From Corynebacterium terpenotabidum Y-11 (GTDB lineage Bacteria; Actinomycetota; Actinomycetes; Mycobacteriales; Mycobacteriaceae), in the NCBI RefSeq assembly GCF_000418365.1, contig NC_021663.1, forward strand, positions 496,001 through 560,000: DNA of 64,000 nt, given 5' to 3'. Made by a program: the position numbers and the translations under genes. Positions 19,470-28,439 of this stretch are shown here, piece by piece. The notes under the pieces were generated by a model. That model was not told where the DNA came from. It made no database searches and worked only from the letters and a program-made list of their open reading frames with translations. How positions within the stretch are numbered: the first letter of the stretch is position 1; each line of letters begins with the position of its first letter.

Positions 19470-20232
19470 GCAGCAGTTCACCGACGGCTGAGGGGTCCGC
19501 CACCCGGCGGGACGCCGTCGTTTCCCCCGCGCCGACCTTCACCCCCAGGTCCTGCGGGCGGAGGATGCCCAGAGCCGTCTCGTCGGTGACGTCGTCACCG
19601 ACGAACAGCACCCGGTCCGGTTCGGTCGTGCCGGTGTACCACTGCAGGTAGCGTCCCTTGGTCATGTCGGTGACCGCGACCTCGAGGATGTCCTTCCCGT
19701 CAGTGACATGGACGCCGTCCAGTTCGGTGACCGCGGCGCGGAAGTGCTCGGTGGCTCGTACCGCTGCCGCACCGTCCGGTACGCCACGGCGGTGCAGTCC
19801 GCGGGAGAAGGGTTTGCGCTCCACCCACATGCCCTCGACCAGTCCGGCGTACTCCTCGGCCAGGCTGGTGACCTGGTCCAGCAGGGCGGCCTGGACGTCG
19901 GTGAGGACGCTGACCGCGACGTCGGCGGGTTCGGCACCGTGACTGCCGACCAGACGGATATCCTCGGCGGTGGGGACGGGGACCGGTTCGTAGCCGGTGA
20001 TGACGCGCAACTGCGAGAGATCCCGTCCGGACAACAGCATCACCGTGGTGTGCGGCAGTTGTCGGAGGACCTGTACCGCCCGGTGGGCGTCCGGGACGAG
20101 CCGGACGGACATCGGGTCGGTGGAGAATCCGGCGAGGGTGCCGTCGACGTCGAGGGCCAGCAGGAGAGTCCCGGCGGATACCAGGGTGTCGATGTCGGCG
20201 TCGGAGACCGGCGGCAGGTCAGGTGAACTCAT
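19426..20232 (-). CDS. otsB: Trehalose-6-phosphate phosphatase
   Basis: 268 residues from ATG 20232. HAD-type catalytic motif LLALDVDGTLAGF, then LLSGRDLSQL, GSHGAE, the Lys in DMTKGRYLQW and FVGDDVTDE. It removes phosphate from trehalose-6-phosphate made by OtsA. Same strand as the lipoprotein gene and otsA, 28 bp behind the former, so probably one operon. Trehalose feeds mycolate transfer in corynebacteria. Confidence 0.95.
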   Translation of the reverse strand: MSSPDLPPVSDADIDTLVSAGTLLLALDVDGTLAGFSTDPMSVRLVPDAHRAVQVLRQLPHTTVMLLSGRDLSQLRVITGYEPVPVPTAEDIRLVGSHGAEPADVAVSVLTDVQAALLDQVTSLAEEYAGLVEGMWVERKPFSRGLHRRGVPDGAAAVRATEHFRAAVTELDGVHVTDGKDILEVAVTDMTKGRYLQWYTGTTEPDRVLFVGDDVTDETALGILRPQDLGVKVGAGETTASRRVADPSAVGELLLRIAAARGARGLRP

Positions 20233-20260
20233 GGGCTCCAGGGTAGCGCTCCGATCCCGG

Positions 20261-20719
20261 TCACCCGGCGAAGCTGATGCCGTTGCTCGGGTCTCCGTCG
20301 ACCCAGAGTCGCAGGTGTCGCAGGGTGTTGGCGTCGTTGTAGGTCCACCGCAGGGGACCGTCATCCAGGAGGTCGGTGATCTGTCCGGCGTTGAATTCGT
20401 CCCCGGGGATGCAGGAGCCGTCGGTGCGCGTGGCGATGTCAGAGAAGGTGACCGTGGCACTGTCGCCGGACCCCGACCAGTCGAGGGTGCCGGTGAACTG
20501 TACGCAGCCGGAGGAGCCGGTGAAGGAGTTCGCGCCGAGTGCCAGCCAGGTACGTGCCTGGGCGGCGGCAGCGAAGCTGGCGTCCCCCACGGCGGTGACC
20601 TGCCAACGGATGTCGGTGACATCCGCCGGGGCTCGGTCATCGTCGCCGCAGGCGGTGAGCAGCAGGGCGGAGGTGACGAGAACCGTGACCACTCCGGTAC
20701 CCCGGACCGGCGTCCTCAC
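20261..20719 (-). CDS. Lipoprotein with META/HslJ-like domain
   Basis: 152 residues from GTG 20719, whose first bases overlap the otsA stop (GTGA). Signal peptide with lipobox LLLTACGDDD. The mature part has the pattern ANSFTGSSGCVQFTG, resembling META-domain proteins, and a second Cys in DGSCIPG. Probably attached to the outer face of the membrane. A small secreted protein also separates otsA and otsB in C. glutamicum (cg2908, from memory). Function unknown. Confidence 0.82.
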   Translation of the reverse strand: MRTPVRGTGVVTVLVTSALLLTACGDDDRAPADVTDIRWQVTAVGDASFAAAAQARTWLALGANSFTGSSGCVQFTGTLDWSGSGDSATVTFSDIATRTDGSCIPGDEFNAGQITDLLDDGPLRWTYNDANTLRHLRLWVDGDPSNGISFAG

Positions 20720-22254
20720 GCCCGGTTCTCCAGGGTCCCGAGGAAGTGGCGGGCCCAACCGTGCACGTCGTGCTCACGGACCTCGTTCCACAGGGAGACC
20801 ATGCGGGAGTGCCGTTCCTCTTCGGGGGAATCGATGGCCCGCATGATCGCCTTCGCGGTGGACTCCACATCGTAGGGGTTACACAGGTAGGCGTCGGTGA
20901 GCTGGGTGGCGGCGCCGGTGAACTCGGAGAGCACCAGGGCGCCGGAGCCGTCGGCGTGGGCGGCGACGTACTCCTTCGCCACGAGGTTCATCCCGTCCTT
21001 CAGTGCGGTGACGAGCATGACGTCCGCCGCGGTGTAGAGCGAGACGACCTCGGAGAACGGCAGACCGGCGTGGGTGTAGTGGACCACGGTGTGGCCCACG
21101 CTGCCGAACCGGCCGTTGATCCGGGAGACGGCGAGCTCCACGTCGTTGCGGGTGCGCTGATAGGAGTCGATCCGTTCCCGGGACGGGGTGGCGATCTGGA
21201 CGAGGCAGACGTTGTCAGGGTCGAGCTGACCGCGTTCCAGCAATGTCTCCAGGGCCTTGAGCCGCTGGAGGATGCCCTTGGTGTAGTCGAGTCGGTCGAC
21301 GCCGGCGAGCATGATGCCGGGGGATCCGACGCGTCGGCGCAGCGCCGTGGCGTCGGCGATGATCTCCGGGGACGACGCCATCGCCTCGACCCCGGCGGAG
21401 TCGATGGAGATGGGGAAGACGCCGACCCTCACGTCGCGGATCTCCCCGTCCGGCCCCTCGACATGGACAGTGCCGGCGACAGCGTCGCGCCGCGGCAGCC
21501 GGGCGCCGCGGATATACGCGACGCCCTCCTCGTCGGTACCCGCCGCACCGTCGGCGCCGCAGGCGTCCCCCGCACCGACCTTGGCGAAGGTGACGTCCGC
21601 ACCGAGGGCACGCAGGGTGTACAGGAAATTCCACGCCGAGTCCGGGGTGTGGAAGCCGATGAGGTCCGAGCCCAGGGTGCCGAGCAGCACATCCCAGCGC
21701 CACGGCAGTTGTCGGAACAGCTCCGGGGCGGGGAAGGGGATGTGTAGGAAGAACCCGATCTTCAGGTCGGGACGCAACTCGCGGAGCATCCCGGGAACCA
21801 GGTGCAGCTGGTAGTCCTGCACCCACACCGTCGCGCCCGGTGCGGCGGCCTCGGCGGCGGCCTCGGCGAAGCGACGGTTCACCGTGCGGTAGGAACGCCA
21901 CCAGGAGCGGTGGAACTCCGGGTGGACGATGACGTCGTGGTACAGCGGCCAGAGGGAGTCATTGGAGAAACCCTCGTAATAGGTGGTGAACTCCTCGGTC
22001 GACAGGTTGACCGGGAGCAGGGTGATCGCACCATCGGGCATGTCCGCGGCGCTGATCTCCTCGTCGGGTGTGTCGGCCGTGGTGCCGGGCCAACCGACCC
22101 AGCAGCCCTTGTTGGCTTCCAGGACCGGACGCAGGGCGGTGACCAGACCACCGGGACTGGCGTTCCACACTGTCGCACCGTTGCGGTCGACGGACCGGTC
22201 GACGGGCAGCCGGTTGGCGACGACGACCATGTCGCTGGGCGTCACAGGAGACAT
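20716..22254 (-). CDS. otsA: Trehalose-6-phosphate synthase
   Basis: 512 residues from ATG 22254. GT20 family: VVVANRLPVDR, WVGWPG, WVQDYQLHLVPGMLRE, FFLHIPFPAPELFRQLPWR, VDRLDYTKGILQRL and LKDGMNLVAKEYVAA. It joins UDP-glucose and glucose-6-phosphate. An insertion rich in Gly/Ala (DACGADGAAGTDEEG) sits in the middle. It starts 4 bp behind the stop of the preceding small gene, so the two are cotranscribed. Confidence 0.97.
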   Translation of the reverse strand: MSPVTPSDMVVVANRLPVDRSVDRNGATVWNASPGGLVTALRPVLEANKGCWVGWPGTTADTPDEEISAADMPDGAITLLPVNLSTEEFTTYYEGFSNDSLWPLYHDVIVHPEFHRSWWRSYRTVNRRFAEAAAEAAAPGATVWVQDYQLHLVPGMLRELRPDLKIGFFLHIPFPAPELFRQLPWRWDVLLGTLGSDLIGFHTPDSAWNFLYTLRALGADVTFAKVGAGDACGADGAAGTDEEGVAYIRGARLPRRDAVAGTVHVEGPDGEIRDVRVGVFPISIDSAGVEAMASSPEIIADATALRRRVGSPGIMLAGVDRLDYTKGILQRLKALETLLERGQLDPDNVCLVQIATPSRERIDSYQRTRNDVELAVSRINGRFGSVGHTVVHYTHAGLPFSEVVSLYTAADVMLVTALKDGMNLVAKEYVAAHADGSGALVLSEFTGAATQLTDAYLCNPYDVESTAKAIMRAIDSPEEERHSRMVSLWNEVREHDVHGWARHFLGTLENRA

Positions 22255-22258
22255 GGGA

Positions 22259-22603
22259 TCAGGCCTCGTCAGCGTCGGTGTCGGCATCCGTGGACGTCGA
22301 CGCGGCAGCCTTCTTGGTGGTCTTCTTCGCCGTGGTCTTCTTGGCGGCAGCCTTCTTGGTGGTCTTCTTCGCCGCCTTCTTCCGGGTCTTCTTCTCCGGC
22401 TCCGGTTCAGCGAACTCGGCGGCGACCTTGCGGTGGATCAGCCCCTCCGGCTCGACGCCGAGCATACACATCAGGGTGGCGGCGTCGAGATTGTCGGTGG
22501 CGTAGGAGGCGACGATCCGCTGCGCGGCGGCGGCGGTCTCACTCTCCACGGTGTGCAGGGACTCTGCGCTGGTGGTCTGGTTTTCGGTGACCTTCGGCGG
22601 CAC
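22259..22603 (-). CDS. Small protein with Lys/Ala histone-like tail
   Basis: 114 residues. The first 70 are acidic to neutral and probably helical; residues about 72-103 are repeats of KKTTKKAAAKK type, as in histone H1-like and Lsr2/HU-tail proteins, followed by Asp-rich DADTDADEA. The tail suggests nucleic-acid or polyanion binding. It heads the otsA-lipoprotein-otsB operon. No named family recognised. Confidence 0.8.
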   Translation of the reverse strand: MPPKVTENQTTSAESLHTVESETAAAAQRIVASYATDNLDAATLMCMLGVEPEGLIHRKVAAEFAEPEPEKKTRKKAAKKTTKKAAAKKTTAKKTTKKAAASTSTDADTDADEA

Positions 22604-22648
22604 TGCTGCTCCCTCTAGATGTGGTCGTGCGTTTGCAAGAGTTCCATC

Positions 22649-24205
22649 TTACCTGCGACGCCTGCGGCGTGCACGGTCCGCCCGCAGCTTCCAGTGTCGC
22701 GGGGCACGTCGCACAGCTGGACGCCGGAGGCCGAGATCCCGGTGCAGAATCCTCGGCGCGCGCAGTCGTCGGGCGATCCACTCCCCGAAGGTCACCCCGG
22801 CAGCCAGGGCGGTGGCGGTGGCCAGGGCGATACCCAGGCTCGACAGGCCGACGACAAGCTGGTCGGACAGCAGCGAGTACATGCCCCGGTACAGGGACAG
22901 GCCCGGTAGCAGCGGGGTGATCCCGGCGATGGCGGTGATCTGCGGCGGAATGAGGTAGCGGCGGGAGAGGAGACCACCGGCCAGGCCGATGAGCACGGCG
23001 ACGGCACCGGCGGCGGAGACCGAGTCCAGGCCGACAAGGGGCATGACCAGCTGGTGGACCACCAGTGCGACGAAGGTGGTGAACGTGGCGACGACCAGGG
23101 CCCGGCGGTCACAGAACTCGGCGAGGCAGAAAAATGCGGCGGCGCCGACCCCGCCGAGGATCCGCAGGGCTACGCCACCGACCCCGCCGAAGTCGGAGGC
23201 GGAGGTGTCCAGCGAGGGCAGCGACATCCCCACCCGGCTCATCAACTGCAGTCCGATCGCGACTCCGGCGATGATGCCGCCGGTCAGCAGTACCGTCTCG
23301 AAGAACCGGGCGGAGGCGGTGACCGGGGCGCCGGTCACACCGTCCTGGAGGGCCTGGACCAGGGTCAGTCCGGCGAGCATGGCGATGATGCAGGCGGCGA
23401 TGACGATCGACGGCGAGAGATGGATGTACAGCGTCCGGGCGAAGCTGAAGGTCAGTGCCGCCGGGACGGTCGCGATGACGCCACCGATGAGGTTCCGGAA
23501 GAACAGCGGCAGCCCTTTGCCGCTGAGGTACAGGTTCACCGCTGTGATGATCGTCGTGGTGAACACGGAGATCAGGGCGACGACCGGCCCTCCGCCGAGC
23601 AGCAGGGCCACGAACCCGGCGAACAGGCCCCAGCACGGCGGGACCCAGCGCATCCGGTAGGGCAGCGGGCGTCGCTCCAGCTCGGTGACGATGGTTACCG
23701 CCTGCTCCACCGGAGTGGCGCCGTTGACGATCGACCGGATCAGCCGGTCGACCTCGGTCAGCCGGGAGAAGTCAGTGCTCAGTGCACTGACCACGCGGAA
23801 GTTGATGATCGGCGGGTCGGCGTGGTCGGTGGATCGGGTGTAGACGGTGATCGTGTTGAGGGTGATGTCCACATGGCACCCGTAGAGCCCGTAGGCCGAG
23901 GTGATGGCGAGGATCTGGGCCTTGGTGTCTGAATTGCCGGTCCCGGAGCTCAGCAGCAGATCGCCGATCCGGATGGCGACGTCGGTGACGAGGTGCACTG
24001 CCAGCGGGTCGGTGAGGTCCACCGGGGCGAGCGGGGACGGCGGCGGGGCCATCCGGATCGTGTCGATTGTCGAACGGTTGCCACCGGCCAGGAGACCGGA
24101 CGCGCGGTTGCGCAGCGACGTCAACCGGGCGCCGATGCCGTGCGTCTTTCTGCGCGTCCCCCGGTGCGTGTCCCGGTGTGTCTCCACGTCTGTGATCCCA
24201 CCCAC
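22649..24205 (-). CDS. thrE: ThrE-type threonine/serine exporter
   Basis: About 518 residues. PPPSPLAPVDLTDP, SSGTGNSDTKAQ, SAYGLYGCHVDITLNTITV, EVDRLIRSI, GAPVTASARFFET, GGLLSRRYLIPP and GITPLLPGLSLYRGMY agree closely with C. glutamicum ThrE. The N-terminal half is cytoplasmic; about ten membrane helices follow. A basic Arg-rich tail ends the protein. The start is uncertain: GTG 24205 has AAGGCGGGAA upstream; GTG 24187 and GTG 24280 are in frame. Position next to otsA agrees with C. glutamicum. Confidence 0.93.
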   Translation of the reverse strand: MGGITDVETHRDTHRGTRRKTHGIGARLTSLRNRASGLLAGGNRSTIDTIRMAPPPSPLAPVDLTDPLAVHLVTDVAIRIGDLLLSSGTGNSDTKAQILAITSAYGLYGCHVDITLNTITVYTRSTDHADPPIINFRVVSALSTDFSRLTEVDRLIRSIVNGATPVEQAVTIVTELERRPLPYRMRWVPPCWGLFAGFVALLLGGGPVVALISVFTTTIITAVNLYLSGKGLPLFFRNLIGGVIATVPAALTFSFARTLYIHLSPSIVIAACIIAMLAGLTLVQALQDGVTGAPVTASARFFETVLLTGGIIAGVAIGLQLMSRVGMSLPSLDTSASDFGGVGGVALRILGGVGAAAFFCLAEFCDRRALVVATFTTFVALVVHQLVMPLVGLDSVSAAGAVAVLIGLAGGLLSRRYLIPPQITAIAGITPLLPGLSLYRGMYSLLSDQLVVGLSSLGIALATATALAAGVTFGEWIARRLRAPRILHRDLGLRRPAVRRAPRHWKLRADRARRRRRR

Positions 24206-24348
24206 GCCGTTCCCGCCTTCCACCTTCCACGTACAGGTCCCGGCGGAGGTCCGGCGCCGGTCGACCCTGTCGTCCGACACACTACGACACGTGGATGTAC
24301 AGGTCTAACCTGCGGGCTGATAGAGTCGCCGACGGTGTATATCCACCC

Positions 24349-24421
24349 GCTGGAGTGGCGCAATCGGTAGCGCAACGGTCTTGTAAACCGTAGGTTGCGA
24401 GTTCAAGTCTCGTCTCCAGCT
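24349..24421 (+). tRNA. tRNA-Thr (anticodon TGT)
   Basis: Full cloverleaf: acceptor GCTGGAG/CTCCAGC, D arm GCGC/GCGC, anticodon stem ACGGT/ACCGT with loop CTTGTAA (anticodon TGT at 24382-24384), T arm GCGAG-TTCAAGT-CTCGT, discriminator T. CCA is not encoded. It reads ACA codons. Its 3' half from 24386 is the integration target of the element that follows. Confidence 0.97.
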
Positions 24422-24423
24422 CA
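24386..24423 (+). repeat. attL core, 38 bp
   Basis: Runs from the last anticodon-loop bases through the tRNA-Thr 3' end plus CA. Identical to 51529-51566. The tRNA stays intact because the element restores the 3' half. Confidence 0.95.
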
Positions 24424-24491
24424 AATCCCCAGGTCAGAGGGTGTCCAGTCCTCCGCTTGGGGCTCATAACTACCCGTCCCGCACGAATTGC

Positions 24492-25655
24492 TCACGGTTT
24501 GGACTCACGTTTTAGCGTGGGCAGGGCTCCCAGAGACTCCACATCCACCAGTTCGGGGCGGGCGATGTAGTACTGCTCGGTGACAGCGGTACTGCTGTGC
24601 CCCAGGAAGCGGGATGCCGTGTACCGGTCCTGCCCCGCATGGGTGAGTCGGGTGCCGATGGTCTTCCGGAAATTGTGCGGTGTGATGTCCTGGATCTCGG
24701 GTGGACCATGCTTCCGTGCAGCCCTCAGTAGGTCCTCGATGTTCTTGACCGTCTGGTACGTCCCTGCTGCCGAGGGGAAGCACATCTCAGCCCCGTACTG
24801 CCTCTTGTGGAAATGTGCCCTGGCCAGCGCAGATGCTGCAACTTCCCCGACCCTGATGGTCCGGTATCCACCGGCTGTTTTCGTCCATGGCTGCCTCGTC
24901 CCATCATCTTCGGTGATGGTGCCGCAGACAGTCACCGCCCCGGTCACGAGGTTCACGTCCTCCCACCGCAGGGCCAGGACTTCCCCGATCCTCATCCCGG
25001 AGCCGATGCAGGTGTCCACGATCTCCAGGAGCAACTGCCCACGCGGAGGGCCGTACTGATTACCCCCGACCCACCCCCGCACTGCGTCCCGGTAGGCCAC
25101 GATCTCCTCGTCAGACAGTGCCCTGACCAGTGCTTTCTCGGACCTGCGCTTCTTCGGCAGTACTGTCTCGGCCACGGGAGAGGCAGGGATGTATCCCATG
25201 CGGACAGCAAAACCGAGGCCCGGTCGGAGGACTGCACGGGCACTCTTCGCGGTAGCCGGTGTCAGGGACTCCAGGAAACCCTGGACCATCGGAGTGTCGA
25301 GTTCCTCCAGGGTGACACCCCCGAGGGCTGGTTTGATGTATCTGCGCAGTACAGTGCCGTACACGCGGACGGAGTTGGTAGACAGTTCCGGGGACTTCTT
25401 CTCCAGCCACTCATCCAGGAAAGGACCTAACTCCTGGGATCCACCGCCCTGTGGTCGTGTCCCCGCTGCGATCATTTTCCCCAGGCGGGCACGGAGGGCG
25501 TCCCTGGCTGCGGCTTTTGTACCTGCGGTTTCCTGGGGCTGTGTGATCCTCCCCGTACGGTCCCTGAAGCGGGTCCGGGCCACCCATGTTCCCGATGGCT
25601 GCTTGGTAGTGCTGATGTCCCCGTAGGAGTTGATGGACAGGCGACGACGACTCAC
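24492..25655 (-). CDS. int: Tyrosine site-specific integrase
   Basis: 387 residues. An arm-binding N-terminal domain and SAM-like domain (LDEWLEKKSPELSTNSVRVY) precede the catalytic domain with Arg222 (GSGMRIGEVLALRW), Lys259 (TKTAGGYRT), His327-x-x-Arg330 (HNFRKTI), His353 (LGHSS) and nucleophile Tyr362 or 363. It integrates and excises the element at tRNA-Thr, whose end lies 70 bp from the stop. GTG 25655 has TGTAAT 8 nt upstream on the coding strand, so it may also have a leaderless promoter of its own besides read-through from the minus-strand genes behind it. Confidence 0.97.
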   Translation of the reverse strand: MSRRRLSINSYGDISTTKQPSGTWVARTRFRDRTGRITQPQETAGTKAAARDALRARLGKMIAAGTRPQGGGSQELGPFLDEWLEKKSPELSTNSVRVYGTVLRRYIKPALGGVTLEELDTPMVQGFLESLTPATAKSARAVLRPGLGFAVRMGYIPASPVAETVLPKKRRSEKALVRALSDEEIVAYRDAVRGWVGGNQYGPPRGQLLLEIVDTCIGSGMRIGEVLALRWEDVNLVTGAVTVCGTITEDDGTRQPWTKTAGGYRTIRVGEVAASALARAHFHKRQYGAEMCFPSAAGTYQTVKNIEDLLRAARKHGPPEIQDITPHNFRKTIGTRLTHAGQDRYTASRFLGHSSTAVTEQYYIARPELVDVESLGALPTLKRESKP

Positions 25656-25690
25656 AGTCCCAGATTACAGGATCCCTCAATCATCTCCAC

Positions 25691-26275
25691 CTACTGACCT
25701 GCAGGTTTGGCCTTACCCAGCAGGGTGATCGTCGGTCCATCCTGCTGGATATCCAGTTCGGTGAGCCCGAGAGCGTCCGCCAGATCCCGGCGGTGGACTT
25801 TCCACTGGTCACTGCCGACCCCCACGGCATTGGTGATACTGATCTGCAGACCCTGAAGAGTCACACCTACCCGATCCACACTCGGGTACATCTCCTCGTG
25901 GACTATGGTCATCGTGCCATTGGGATTCCGGCGGCTGTACGGGCGCACGCTGGAGTGGAGTCCCAGCCCCTCGCAGAGTGCGGTCCACACCGTTTCAGAC
26001 CGCAGAGTGGCCAGGGCGGTTCTGTAGTTGTCCCAGGACTCCTCTGCAAGAACTTCCCTCTCCGCCTCGCGTTCGGCGGCTTCCCGGTCTCGTTGAGCCT
26101 GGCGTTTCCTACGCTCCTCCTCGCGCTCCTCTGCACGAAGTTCTTCCTCTGCTTCTCGTTCAGCCTGACGCATCCAATCCTCATCGTTGGCCTGCTGACC
26201 GAAGGTCCCACCGAAAGAACCCCAACTTCTCGGGCCCTGGTTGAAGTTCGGGTTTTGGTTAGTCAAGTTATTCAC
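25691..26275 (-). CDS. Coiled-coil protein, unknown function
   Basis: 194 residues from GTG 26275, which overlaps the stop of the preceding gene by 8 bp and has GGAAGAAGAGGAGA upstream. Asn/Gly-rich N-terminus (NQNPNFNQGPRSWGSFGG), highly charged coiled coil (about residues 30-85, Glu/Arg heptads), then a compact domain ending in ITLLGK. The last 60 residues (VTLQGLQISITNAVG ... DLADALGLTELDI) remind me of the strand-helix region that precedes the motor in FtsK-type proteins of such elements, but this is weak. Coupled to the membrane protein gene. Role unknown. Confidence 0.75.
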   Translation of the reverse strand: MNNLTNQNPNFNQGPRSWGSFGGTFGQQANDEDWMRQAEREAEEELRAEEREEERRKRQAQRDREAAEREAEREVLAEESWDNYRTALATLRSETVWTALCEGLGLHSSVRPYSRRNPNGTMTIVHEEMYPSVDRVGVTLQGLQISITNAVGVGSDQWKVHRRDLADALGLTELDIQQDGPTITLLGKAKPAGQ

Positions 26276-26978
26276 CTCTCCTCTTCTTCCGGAGGTCCTC
26301 TTTGTACTGGGCCTTGTGGTCGGCTTTTCTCTTCTGCCGCTGGCGTTCCTTTTCCTGTCGCTCTGCCTCTGCCTTAACTTCTGCTGCCTCACGCTCTGCC
26401 TGTACTTTTGCTTCCGCTTCCTTCTTTATGCGCTGCTCCTCCTCGGCTTTACGCTGTGCGTTCCTCTCAGCAACACGCTGTCTATATATCGGCATCGCTG
26501 TTTCCAGGTCCCGAAACATATGGTCACGAGCCTCTTTCGAGGATCTCACTTCCACTTCAGCTAATTTACTCTTGGACTTTTTGAACAGGGTAACATCGCG
26601 GCCCGTCACACAGAACAACAGCGATAAAGCCATATTTGGAATGTCCACGACAAGCATTACCACCAATGGAATCAAGGCGGATACTATCGCACCTGTCAAC
26701 GCCAATCGGGATGCGCTCATTTCGTCATTTCCCCACAAAGGGCTGCACCCTGCTATTATGGCACCGATAATCGAGGGAATCACTATCCATAACGCTGCCT
26801 TCTTTAAGCCAGCCGCATCGAGCGGGATAAAAGCACTGGCCTTCTCTTTCCTCTCTGCCTGCTCTTTGCCGTACTGCGTGGCCATGGCTTCGAGATTCCG
26901 AGGAGCCTGAAAGTCCCCCACACGCATGAGCATGTTGACCCATTCGTCAACATCCATGTCCTCATACCGCCGCGTCAT
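26268..26978 (-). CDS. Two-helix membrane protein with long coiled-coil tail
   Basis: 236 residues. Short acidic N-terminus (RRYEDMDVDEWVNML), two membrane segments (about residues 61-80, LWIVIPSIIGAIIAG, and 92-122, LTGAIVSALIPLVVMLVVDIP), then a cytoplasmic tail of some 110 residues dominated by Lys/Glu/Ala/Arg coiled coil. It overlaps both neighbours by a few bases, so it is made together with two other coiled-coil proteins. It could anchor the DNA pump, which has no membrane segment of its own; that is a guess. Confidence 0.78.
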   Translation of the reverse strand: MTRRYEDMDVDEWVNMLMRVGDFQAPRNLEAMATQYGKEQAERKEKASAFIPLDAAGLKKAALWIVIPSIIGAIIAGCSPLWGNDEMSASRLALTGAIVSALIPLVVMLVVDIPNMALSLLFCVTGRDVTLFKKSKSKLAEVEVRSSKEARDHMFRDLETAMPIYRQRVAERNAQRKAEEEQRIKKEAEAKVQAEREAAEVKAEAERQEKERQRQKRKADHKAQYKEDLRKKRRGE

Positions 26979-27436
26979 TTCCGGTACTCCTCTTCCTTCA
27001 GGGGTGCCCCTGTGACCTCGTGGTGGTGCAGCGTGCCGTCCCAGCCGTCACCCATGACCTTCTGCGTGTACTCCTCGACCGGGAAGGCCTTGGAATCCGT
27101 GTAGAGTTCCTCGACCTTGGTGGTCATCGCTCCGACATGCTCCGTCAGTGCTCCGACCTGGGCAGCAACCTCCCTGACCGGCTTCTTCATCGCACCTGGC
27201 AGTTCCTCCACGGATCGTCGCAGTGCATCCATACTTTCTGCGATTGCCCGCTGTGACGAGGCCAGGGACTCCACGGCGGTGGTGGTGGACTGGCCAGCCC
27301 GGATAATCGCAGTAGCGATGAGGTCGGCAGCCTGGTTGAGGACTCCCTCCATACGCTGCTGTTGGAGGTCATCAAACTCAGCCCTCGCATAGGAAGAAGC
27401 GGACAACCGCTCCTCGTAATCGTTAATATCCATCAA
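26975..27436 (-). CDS. Helical coiled-coil protein, unknown function
   Basis: 153 residues. Long amphipathic helices with Ala/Ser/Thr-rich heptads (TTTAVESLASSQRAIAESMDALRRS; given in parts: residues about 52-75) and repeats of VGALTEHVGAMTTKVEELY, like the signalling helices of chemoreceptors but without membrane segment. Overlaps the next gene by 4 bp (ATGA). The start is ATG 27436 or 27433. No family recognised. Confidence 0.75.
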   Translation of the reverse strand: MMDINDYEERLSASSYARAEFDDLQQQRMEGVLNQAADLIATAIIRAGQSTTTAVESLASSQRAIAESMDALRRSVEELPGAMKKPVREVAAQVGALTEHVGAMTTKVEELYTDSKAFPVEEYTQKVMGDGWDGTLHHHEVTGAPLKEEEYRK

Positions 27437-27457
27437 TAACTTTCCTTTATCCTGGAT

Positions 27458-28414
27458 TTACAGGCTGTAGGTGTCGATGTAGGCGTCCGGCATCTTCTTC
27501 GTGAGTTCGTCCATCACCTTCCACATCGGAGCGACGCCATTTGCCTCCTGATCAGCGGAAAGGCACTGATCGACGGAGTTGTCACCCACATCAGTGATCC
27601 CGACGATGACTTCCTCGCCCCGAACGGTGGCATAATTGGGACCGCCAGAATCACCCGGGCGAGCACACACATTCACCCACATGACCTCGATGTTTCCGTA
27701 ATCGCCACGAGTCTTTTCGGTCTGGGCGGAGTCCAGGTACCCACACTGCTCCCCGGTCGTGGCCCCGTACTGGCAGGCGTCCACCCCGGTAGGCGGCGGT
27801 GACATCGCCAGGTTTGTGGGGATCGAGGGAGTCGGTTCGGACATGTCAGCGGTGGTGTCCTTGATCTCAAGGATCGCCCAATCCATGCCGGTGGAATCCT
27901 GGGACGGCTGCAGTGAGGAATACACAAAACGACCCACCGGCTGGCTGTAGTCCGGCTCATCATTGGCATCCAGGGCATAGACGTCATCACCGGGTTCACC
28001 ACAGTGACCTGCAGTAACGGCATACGCGGGGGTGTAACTACCACCCGCCTTGTTCGGTGCAGTGAAGGAAAACGCGGCGGTGCAGATGCTCAACTCCGTG
28101 GAGCCCCTGGTGTAGGGACGAACGCCGAACACGGTGCCGGGACCCCACGGGGATTCCTGAGGGACTGCGACGGTCATCCCGCTGTCGGCGGTGGCGGAGT
28201 TACTAGTCCCACTGCTCGGGGTGGACGTAGTGGTGGTGGCCTGTGCCGGGGTGGGGTCCGGCATCGCTGGGGACGGCGCGGTGGCATCGGTTGTCCTCGG
28301 GGTGGAGGTGTACCCAGGATCGTTGCCTGAATCGTCGGAGGAGTCGCAACCTGCAGCTCCCAGGGACAAAACCCCAGCACAAAGGACAGAAGCACAGGTC
28401 TTCCACGGTCTCAT
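27458..28414 (-). CDS. Lipoprotein trypsin-like serine protease (S1)
   Basis: 318 residues from ATG 28414 with GGAGAG upstream. Signal peptide with lipobox (SLGAAGC, Cys23), a Ser/Thr/Pro linker to about residue 80, then a chymotrypsin-fold domain with His137 (YAVTAGHC), Asp178 (GMDWAILEI) and Ser256 (CARPGDSGGP). All three catalytic residues are present, so it should be an active protease fixed to the outer face of the membrane. Such a protein is unusual in a mobile element core. It heads the minus-strand gene series that ends in the integrase, 26 bp from a regulator operator. Confidence 0.88.
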   Translation of the reverse strand: MRPWKTCASVLCAGVLSLGAAGCDSSDDSGNDPGYTSTPRTTDATAPSPAMPDPTPAQATTTTSTPSSGTSNSATADSGMTVAVPQESPWGPGTVFGVRPYTRGSTELSICTAAFSFTAPNKAGGSYTPAYAVTAGHCGEPGDDVYALDANDEPDYSQPVGRFVYSSLQPSQDSTGMDWAILEIKDTTADMSEPTPSIPTNLAMSPPPTGVDACQYGATTGEQCGYLDSAQTEKTRGDYGNIEVMWVNVCARPGDSGGPNYATVRGEEVIVGITDVGDNSVDQCLSADQEANGVAPMWKVMDELTKKMPDAYIDTYSL

Positions 28415-28439
28415 TCTTCTCTCCAATCGGTGGTCATGG

